DNA of 42,186 nt, from positions 1 through 42,186 of the forward strand of contig NZ_PJAS01000069.1 of assembly GCF_002836735.1 (NCBI RefSeq), written 5' to 3'. Shown piece after piece: positions 36,533-42,186 of the stretch. The stretch comes from Psychrobacter sp. 4Bb (GTDB lineage: Bacteria; Pseudomonadota; Gammaproteobacteria; Pseudomonadales; Moraxellaceae). The notes beneath the pieces were generated by a model. That model worked only from the letters and a program-made list of their open reading frames with translations. It did not search any database and was not told where the DNA came from. The translations under genes and the position numbers were made by a program. Within the stretch, counting starts at the first letter, position 1. Each line of letters starts with the position of its first letter.

Positions 36533-37306
36533 ATGGGCTCCTTATTCATTCTTTATATGTGTTACTTAAGTTTTATATCGATATCATATTTTGGTTACCA
36601 TGGACTATATAAGCCTCTGTGCAAAATACCTGATACCAAAAAGACACGTGCATGATATAGATATTGAGCGACATGCGACCATCACGTTTACTTATCGACT
36701 TTATATAATTATTTTTAAAATAAATAATGCTTATGTTTCATCTTATATAGAATAGATTAAGTGATAATTTAATCGCACAAATTACACGGTAGCAGTACCG
36801 TTTCCGTAACGTTAGGTTTTTCATTGAAGGCTAAGCAAACTAATTTTTAGTAATTTAATTATTATTCATGCGCAGTAGTTTGCAATTATATTTATTAAAC
36901 CGTGCTAATATGAATTCCATATCTGTTTAGACTGTTTTATGGTTATCAAAGCTATCAAGCAGTACAAGCAACTATCAAGCAGCACAATAGGTTAGCGTGT
37001 TAAAAAGATTAAAACTCTTGTCAGGAAGACGAGATTGTTAAAAAGACACTGGATAGTCCACCCTTCTGTCTTCCTCAAGAAACGTTATTTTTGCCATTCG
37101 ATGGTTTAAGTCAATACGATGCTTAAATAGTTAACTACTTTTATTTGAAGTAGAGAATTACCGAGCATTAAACGTACTATCACGCATCATCGTTTTCACT
37201 ATATAAAGCAGTACCTGACTATTTTTTATACTTTTCGTGGTAAGAAATAATCGCAGTTCTTTTTATATGGTTGATATTTTTTAGGTAAGACAAAAGGAGT
37301 TGTCCT
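36533..37306. other. Long divergent intergenic region before the DUF4212/symporter pair
   Basis: About 770 bases without a credible gene. It holds the promoters of the two divergent transport operons, the 20-base-period direct repeat at 36952-36987, and an 8-base inverted pair AGGAAGAC (about 37025) and GTCTTCCT (about 37068). The remaining sequence is very AT-rich. Confidence 0.45.
36952..36987. repeat. Direct repeat pair with 20-base period
   Basis: CTATCAAGCAGTACAA (36952-36967) and CTATCAAGCAGCACAA (36972-36987) differ by one base and are spaced 20 bases start to start, close to two helical turns. This spacing suggests an activator or repressor binding site on one face of the DNA, about 320 bases before the DUF4212 gene. 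Confidence 0.5.
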
Positions 37307-37567
37307 ATGGAAAACCACAACGATCCATCTGGATATTGGCGCGCCAATATTCGTCTCATTCTCGGCAGCTTGGTTGTTTGGGCGCTATGCTCATATGGCT
37401 TTGGTATCTTGTTTCGTCCATTGTTAGCTGGTATCAAAATCGGTGGTACTGATCTGGGCTTTTGGTTTGCTCAGCAAGGATCCATTGGTATATTTATCAT
37501 CCTAATTTTCTTTTACGCTTGGCGTATGAATAAGTTAGACAAACAATATGGCGTAGACGAGGAATAG
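37307..37567 (+). CDS. DUF4212 small subunit of a sodium:solute symporter
   Basis: An 86-residue membrane protein with two helices (about 14-36 and 48-68). The family opening Y-W-R-A-N-I-R-L-I, the middle F-G-F-W-F-A-Q-Q-G-S-I (here L-G-F-W-F-A-Q-Q-G-S-I) and the end M-N-K-L-D-K-Q-Y-G-V are all typical of DUF4212. It is always found beside a large symporter, here 4 bases before one, so they are almost surely co-translated and form a two-subunit permease. AAAGGAG precedes the ATG. Confidence 0.92.
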   Translation: MENHNDPSGYWRANIRLILGSLVVWALCSYGFGILFRPLLAGIKIGGTDLGFWFAQQGSIGIFIILIFFYAWRMNKLDKQYGVDEE

Positions 37568-37571
37568 CCCC

Positions 37572-39440
37572 ATGAGTCAATTTGTAATTAATCTTATTTT
37601 TGTGGGTCTATCCTTCGCTCTCTATTTCGGTATCGCGATTTGGGCTCGTGCTGGTTCAACCAGTGAATTTTATGTTGCTGGTGGTGGTGTCCATCCGGTC
37701 GTTAACGGTATGGCAACAGCTGCTGACTGGATGAGTGCGGCGTCATTTATCTCAATGGCAGGTCTTATTGCTGCTAGTGGTTATGGCGCTTCTACCTATT
37801 TGATGGGTTGGACTGGCGGTTACGTTCTGCTAGCGATGCTTTTAGCGCCTTATTTACGTAAGTTCGGTAAGTTCACGGTTCCTGATTTTATCGGCGATCG
37901 TTTTTACTCAAAAACGGCTGCTATGATTGCTGTGGTCTGTTTGATTACCGCATCGACCACTTACGTTATCGGTCAGATGACCGGTGCTGGTGTTGCATTC
38001 TCGCGCTTCTTAGAAGTTGAGAGTAGTACTGGTCTTATCATTGCGGCTATTGTTGTCTTCTTCTATGCCGTACTTGGTGGTATGAAAGGGATTACCTATA
38101 CGCAGGTTGCACAGTATGTGGTTCTGATGATTGCCTATACTATTCCTGCTGTCTTTATTTCACTTGAGTTGACCGGTAACCCGATTCCAGGCCTTGGTTT
38201 GTTTTCAAACCATGTCGAGTCAGGTGTCCCTATTTTGACTAAGCTTAACCAAGTTGTGACTGACTTAGGATTTGCCTCTTATACGGCTGATGTTCCTAAC
38301 AAGCTAAACATGGTGCTATTTACCTTGACGCTAATGATCGGTACAGCAGGTCTACCACACGTTATCATTCGTTTTTTCACTGTACCTAAAGTGGCTGATG
38401 CACGTTGGACAGCAGGTTGGACACTGGTATTTATCTCGCTACTATACTTTACTGCTCCAGCAGTAGGTGCTATGGCTCGTCTAAACCTAATTGACACCGT
38501 TTACCCACAAGGGGTTGCAGAAGCGCCTCTAGAATATGATCAACGTCCAGACTGGATGATGACATGGGAAGAAACAGGTCTTATCAAGTATAACGATCTA
38601 AACAATGATGGTCGTATTCAGTTGTACAGTGATAGTGGGTTAGGTGCTGCTCAGATCGCCCTCAATACTGCTCAAACTGACGGTGGCGATGTTGCTGCAG
38701 CAACTGCAGCGGTAGAAACCGCTCGTATTGCACATGATGCAGAGCTTGATGGTCGTTTTGCTAACGCTGGATGGGCAGGTAACGAGCTTGATGTTAACGC
38801 TGATATCTTAGTTCTAGCGAATCCAGAAATTGCACAGCTTCCACCATGGGTTATTGGTCTGATTGCTGCAGGTGGTTTGGCAGCAGCACTATCAACCGCT
38901 GCAGGCCTACTGCTCGCAATTTCATCAGCCATCAGTCATGACTTGATCAAACGTAACTTAAACCCAAATATCACTGATAAACAAGAGCTAAAATATGCTC
39001 GTATCACTATGGGTGTGGCGATTGTAGTAGCAACTTACTTAGGTATGAATCCGCCAGGGTTTGCCGCACAGGTCGTAGCACTGGCCTTCGGTATTGCTGC
39101 CTCTTCATTGTTCCCTGTGTTAATGATGGGTATTTTCTCTAAACGCATCAACAATCTTGGCGCTATTGCAGGTATGTTGACTGGTTTAATAGTCGTTCTT
39201 GTCTATATCTTTATGTTCAAAGGTTGGTTCTTCATCAGTGGTACAGCGAACTTCCCTGATACTGAAGAGTACTGGTTATTTGGTATCTCACCACTATCAT
39301 TTGGTGCAGTTGGTGCATTGCTTAACTTCATCGTAGCATTCGCTGTATCTTATGCTACTGCGCCACCACCAGCACATATTCAAGAGCTGGTTGAGAGCGT
39401 ACGTTCTCCACGTGGCGCTGGCGGTGCGGTCGACCACTAA
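37572..39440 (+). CDS. Sodium:solute symporter, VC_2705-type (acetate-permease-like)
   Basis: The large subunit, 622 residues, of the SSS family with about 13 helices. T-A-A-D-W-M-S-A-A-S-F-I-S-M-A-G (residues 49-64) and P-H-V-I-I-R-F-F-T-V-P (262-272) match ActP/VC_2705-type transporters. A long soluble loop at about 315-425, absent from plain ActP, contains D-L-N-N-D-G-R-I at 342-349, which resembles the first half of an EF-hand, and an Ala-rich helix. After this come the strongly conserved L-A-A-A-L-S-T-A-A-G-L-L-L-A-I and S-H-D-L segments. The substrate is likely acetate or a related monocarboxylate, unproven. The terminator at 39477 follows. Confidence 0.9.
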   Translation: MSQFVINLIFVGLSFALYFGIAIWARAGSTSEFYVAGGGVHPVVNGMATAADWMSAASFISMAGLIAASGYGASTYLMGWTGGYVLLAMLLAPYLRKFGKFTVPDFIGDRFYSKTAAMIAVVCLITASTTYVIGQMTGAGVAFSRFLEVESSTGLIIAAIVVFFYAVLGGMKGITYTQVAQYVVLMIAYTIPAVFISLELTGNPIPGLGLFSNHVESGVPILTKLNQVVTDLGFASYTADVPNKLNMVLFTLTLMIGTAGLPHVIIRFFTVPKVADARWTAGWTLVFISLLYFTAPAVGAMARLNLIDTVYPQGVAEAPLEYDQRPDWMMTWEETGLIKYNDLNNDGRIQLYSDSGLGAAQIALNTAQTDGGDVAAATAAVETARIAHDAELDGRFANAGWAGNELDVNADILVLANPEIAQLPPWVIGLIAAGGLAAALSTAAGLLLAISSAISHDLIKRNLNPNITDKQELKYARITMGVAIVVATYLGMNPPGFAAQVVALAFGIAASSLFPVLMMGIFSKRINNLGAIAGMLTGLIVVLVYIFMFKGWFFISGTANFPDTEEYWLFGISPLSFGAVGALLNFIVAFAVSYATAPPPAHIQELVESVRSPRGAGGAVDH

Positions 39441-39476
39441 GCTCACAACTGAGGATATATCTTCTGTTACTATATA

Positions 39477-39514
39477 TCACTCACAGGCAGTAGCTGCTTG
39501 TGGGTGATTTTTTT
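39477..39514 (+). terminator. Terminator after the symporter gene
   Basis: A 14-base stem (arms 39477-39490 and 39494-39507, with two G-U pairs on the plus-strand RNA), a 3-base loop and seven T after it. Confidence 0.88.
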
Positions 39515-39601
39515 ATCCTATAGCTATAATAACTAAATTTTAGATTTTTACTTTATCTAAGAGGTTCAATTAGACACATCTAACGCATTAAGGAATATTT
39601 T

Positions 39602-40150
39602 ATGCTTTTTGAGTTTATCGCTACCATCGCTGCCGCATTTGGTATGGCTGGACTAGCACTTATCATAACTCACCTCAGCAAACTGGCAGGCAAACGTGCA
39701 CCTAAATGGCTGATTCCCTTATTTGCTGCTATTGGGATGTTTGCATTCCAGATAAACCAGGAATACAGCTGGTATGGTCAACAAGTGCGAGATCTGCCAG
39801 AAGGCGTAGAAGTTGTCAAAACAGCAGAAAGCAAGGAATGGTTCCGCCCATGGTCTTATGCTAAACCACAAATATTACGTTTTATCGCTGCTGATACTGG
39901 AAATGCTAGTGTGCAAGTAGACAACCCAAATATATATTTATTCAATTTATATTTATTTGAAAGACGAAGAAGTGTAGAGAAAGTTCCACAAGTTATCGAT
40001 TGCAGTGTTCCTGCGCGTGCAGACTACGTAATACCAGAAAAAGGTAGCACGCTGACGGTTGATGAACATGTTAAACAGACCACTGCATGGCGAGAGCTGA
40101 CTACAGATGATCCTTTATTTATCAAAATCTGTACTGATGAAATCGTCTGA
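39602..40150 (+). CDS. Membrane-anchored protein of unknown function
   Basis: A 182-residue protein with two N-terminal hydrophobic segments (about 5-25 and 38-52) around a short basic loop G-K-R-A-P-K. The rest is soluble, with W-Y-G-Q-Q and the W-F-R-P-W-S-Y segment. The second half is mostly strands, with two cysteines at the end that might pair if that part is periplasmic. I do not recognise a named domain. AAGGAA precedes the ATG. It is a single gene between a terminator and the convergent rhomboid gene. Confidence 0.75.
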   Translation: MLFEFIATIAAAFGMAGLALIITHLSKLAGKRAPKWLIPLFAAIGMFAFQINQEYSWYGQQVRDLPEGVEVVKTAESKEWFRPWSYAKPQILRFIAADTGNASVQVDNPNIYLFNLYLFERRRSVEKVPQVIDCSVPARADYVIPEKGSTLTVDEHVKQTTAWRELTTDDPLFIKICTDEIV

Positions 40151-40213
40151 TCCTATAACGCTTAGTACGGTTATGATTATGCTGGTTCATTAAATACTGA
40201 CATCCAGTTGCTT

Positions 40214-40819
40214 TTAATAGCGTTGAGAAGCGGCTGAATAAGTATGCTTTGAATTAGCTCCTAGGAGTAGCCCAGCGCACAAGCCACCAAAATGTGCCGC
40301 AAATGAGATACCTTGTTGCGGCATCAATCCTTGCTTAATGGTCAGCCAATAGCCAGTTCCCATAACAATACAAGCAATCAGATAACCCCAGCGCCGCGCA
40401 AATATAGCCCCGCCTATCATATAACCTAACATTGCAAAACAAAGTCCTGATGCGCCAATATGAATAGAAGATGGCGACCCTATAACCCAAGTGACCAGTC
40501 CCGAGGCAACCACCAGTTTAATCACCGTGCTATAAGCATTCTTCTCAAACAGTCCAAACAAAAACAAAATCTGTAATAGCGTCACCGTATTGCCAGTCAA
40601 ATGTGACAAATTGCCATGCATGGTCCATGAAGCAAACACCCCTATCATACTACCCACATCTAAAGCACGCGGTACGATGCCAAAGATATTCCATATACCA
40701 AATAAGACCACTTCATTTAGAAAAAACATGCCCCACATCGGTATAAGTACAAAAGCATACAGTCCAATGACTTGCTTTATTCGTACGACAATCAAGTTGA
40801 GCAACTGCTGCCAATTCAT
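40214..40819 (-). CDS. Rhomboid family intramembrane serine protease
   Basis: Cleaves single-pass membrane proteins within the bilayer. The 201-residue protein has six hydrophobic segments. The catalytic dyad is S124 in G-A-S-G (122-125) and H176 in A-A-H-F-G-G, and the oxyanion-side N77 in H-L-T-G-N-T is present with H70-like upstream H-G-N-L-S-H. The usual H-x-x-x-N motif reads H-L-T-G-N here. It is compact, with no extra N- or C-terminal domain. It is 41 bases downstream of the 5'-nucleotidase gene and may share its transcript. Confidence 0.9.
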   Translation of the reverse strand: MNWQQLLNLIVVRIKQVIGLYAFVLIPMWGMFFLNEVVLFGIWNIFGIVPRALDVGSMIGVFASWTMHGNLSHLTGNTVTLLQILFLFGLFEKNAYSTVIKLVVASGLVTWVIGSPSSIHIGASGLCFAMLGYMIGGAIFARRWGYLIACIVMGTGYWLTIKQGLMPQQGISFAAHFGGLCAGLLLGANSKHTYSAASQRY

Positions 40820-40859
40820 ATACCATCCTATCCTTATTACCTAGATTTTTTATGCCTAC

Positions 40860-41912
40860 TTAATGATTTACAGCAAATAGTGGGTGCACAGCAGGTTTGA
40901 ACGACAACAGTGATGCATCTTCATCCGCAGTGAGATAGTTATCACCATGCAATAATGACGTCGAACGATAAGGAACCAAGGCCGTAGGAATAAAGCGACG
41001 TGCTGCATCGATATGCTTGATGGAATCATCAAAGAAGATATGTGGCGCAAATGTTCTGAGTACTGCTGTTTTCTCTAGTCCTCCCAGAAAAAACGCCATA
41101 TCAACATTCACGCCCCACTCTCGTAGTGTCTTGATAGCACGCAAGTCAGCTGGTGCATTACGCGCGGTCACAAGCGCAATTTTTATTGGCGAGTATTTTA
41201 GACCAGCAGGTAGACGCTCTTGCAGATTTGACAATTTAATCAACAATTCAGCATAAGGGCCTTTTTCAATCGGCAAATCACGCATTTGTACTTCACGATC
41301 ATGAAAAGCTCGCAGCCCTTTTTGTTTGTATAGCAATTCACCTGAATCATCAAAAAGCACCGCATCCCCATCAAAGGCAATACGCAGCTGCTCAGTATCC
41401 AGCTCATAAGTATTCACAGGCGTAGCGTCTAGTATGGCACAGGCACAGATATTGGCATCCGCCACTTGCTGGGCATCGTCGCGATTGGTGGTCAAGAATA
41501 GGTCAACGTTAAAGTCTTTGATATAAGGCGCAACAGGGCTACCTGAAACAAAAGCAGAACGGGAGATATTGATATCATGTTCTAGAATTGCATTAAGTAC
41601 CTGAATACCAGTGTCTGGACTACTTTTTGAGACGATAACGACTTCGACCAAGGGTGTTTCAATGTCTGAATCCTGCCCATCGCTATTATCAGAATACTTA
41701 TTTAGGTTTAGTAACGCTTTAATTAGCGGATAACCTGCACCAATACTTAAAGGATCATTTTCACGCTCGGTCATGTACTCCCTAAACTCTTTTATAGCAC
41801 TTGTAGGTCGTTGCTCTAGCAGCTCTAGCAAATAGTTTTCTGACTCCGTCAAATCGAAAAGTGCCGTTGCAGAAATTGCGACGATAAGCGTATTACTAAA
41901 ATCGACAGCCAT
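40860..41912 (-). CDS. 5'-nucleotidase (PF06189-like)
   Basis: A 350-residue cytoplasmic protein of the bacterial 5'-nucleotidase family with a HAD-like core, predicted to dephosphorylate nucleoside monophosphates. Visible signatures: L-I-V-A-I-S-x-x-A-L-F-D-L at the start, D-P-L-S-I-G-A-G-Y-P-L-I-K-A-L-L-N-L-N, V-S-K-S-S-P-D-T-G in the first third, the HAD-type strand I-A-F-D-G-D-A-V-L-F in the middle, and V-T-A-R-N-A-P-A near residue 245 followed by F-F-D-D. The length matches the family's usual ~300-370. The preferred substrates are not evident. Confidence 0.88.
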   Translation of the reverse strand: MAVDFSNTLIVAISATALFDLTESENYLLELLEQRPTSAIKEFREYMTERENDPLSIGAGYPLIKALLNLNKYSDNSDGQDSDIETPLVEVVIVSKSSPDTGIQVLNAILEHDINISRSAFVSGSPVAPYIKDFNVDLFLTTNRDDAQQVADANICACAILDATPVNTYELDTEQLRIAFDGDAVLFDDSGELLYKQKGLRAFHDREVQMRDLPIEKGPYAELLIKLSNLQERLPAGLKYSPIKIALVTARNAPADLRAIKTLREWGVNVDMAFFLGGLEKTAVLRTFAPHIFFDDSIKHIDAARRFIPTALVPYRSTSLLHGDNYLTADEDASLLSFKPAVHPLFAVNH

Positions 41913-42078
41913 GACTATCTCTACTTATAAAGTTATATAGGAAAATGAATGAAAACCAGTTTACTACATTCATAAGCCTTTATAACACTAAGAAAAGTTA
42001 TCATCATGCAGCGTCACAGACTGTAAGTTTGTAAGATGTCCTTCTCTTAACTCTTAGTCAAAGAATCAGCCAATAAAA

Positions 42079-42109
42079 AAGCCACACTGCTGTATTAGCA
42101 ATATGGCTT
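42079..42109 (-). terminator. Minus-strand terminator for a gene entering from the right edge
   Basis: Read on the minus strand, AAGCCATATTGC pairs with GCAGTGTGGCTT (two G-U pairs, 7-base loop), followed by six T. On the plus strand the same pairs would be mismatches, so it is directional. Confidence 0.65.
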
Positions 42110-42146
42110 CATACAATAACGTTACACATGAAGGTTTAGGTTAAAC

Positions 42147-42185
42147 CTACCCCAACAGCACAAGAGAGATGGCAGGGAACATCAC
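42147..42185 (-). CDS. Possible C-terminal end of a membrane protein (truncated at window edge)
   Basis: A minus-strand frame open from the edge reads V-M-F-P-A-I-S-L-V-L-L-G and stops with TAG at 42149-42147, about 40 bases before the directional terminator. The hydrophobic composition suits the end of a transmembrane protein. With only 12 codons, the frame choice is uncertain. Confidence 0.3.
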   Translation of the reverse strand: MMFPAISLVLLG

Positions 42186-42186
42186 C

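Noticed and set aside
37020..37077. Inverted pair AGGAAGAC...GTCTTCCT with a loop of nearly 40 bases, considered as a small RNA or terminator
   Set aside because: The stem is short and the loop long, and there is no T-run or promoter placed to fit.

Overview
The window looks like chromosomal DNA from a gammaproteobacterium of the family Moraxellaceae, most likely Psychrobacter. This is inferred from AT-rich spacers, the Acinetobacter/Psychrobacter-like gene set (argS followed by a SPOR protein, DUF2788, DUF1285, DUF4212 plus a VC_2705-type symporter, a PTS_EIIC_2-like protein), and protein sequences I recognise by eye. No database search was possible. I see no rRNA, tRNA, insertion sequence, prophage or CRISPR array.

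Layout. Bases 1-2062: the 3' end of a HEPN-like gene, a decayed copy of the 3' end of sodB, an SDR gene, then intact sodB on the minus strand. Bases 2615-5144: rdgB and tig. Bases 5298-12111, minus strand: a complete urease cluster in the order ureD-ureA-ureBC-ureE-ureF-ureG-hupE, in which the beta and alpha subunits form one 729-residue polypeptide. Bases 12974-15109: clpP and clpX. The urease cluster therefore separates tig from clpPX, which are usually adjacent in related bacteria. Bases 15437-21124: a second SDR, a PTS_EIIC_2-like membrane protein, a SPOR protein, argS and a DUF2788 protein. Bases 21276-24977, minus strand: a DUF1176 protein, cmoB, an AT-rich orphan gene, and cmoA. Bases 25237-29081: msrA, a TPMT-like methyltransferase, a DUF1499 protein and an MltB-type lytic transglycosylase. 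Bases 29199-32783, minus strand: a small acidic protein, a DUF4062-like protein, murI and a DUF1285 protein. Bases 33115-36532: ETF-ubiquinone oxidoreductase and an AGCS amino acid symporter. Bases 37307-41912: DUF4212 plus a sodium:solute symporter, an unknown membrane protein, a rhomboid protease and a 5'-nucleotidase.

How the genes work together. The urease genes encode the structural subunits, the nickel-insertion chaperones (D, E, F, G) and a HupE/UreJ-type nickel permease, so the module is self-contained for nickel handling. A good sigma-54 match 5' of ureD, with two NtrC-like palindromes further upstream, suggests nitrogen control. clpP has a close sigma-32 (heat-shock) promoter match. 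CmoA and CmoB make the cmo5U34 tRNA modification. Many convergent gene pairs are closed by clear intrinsic terminators.

Most unusual points: the in-frame UreB-UreC fusion with two extra insertions in the alpha part; the sodB fossil with a copied terminator flanking the first SDR; the AT-rich orphan between cmoA and cmoB; and the urease insertion between tig and clpP. I did not find a clearly new multi-gene system.
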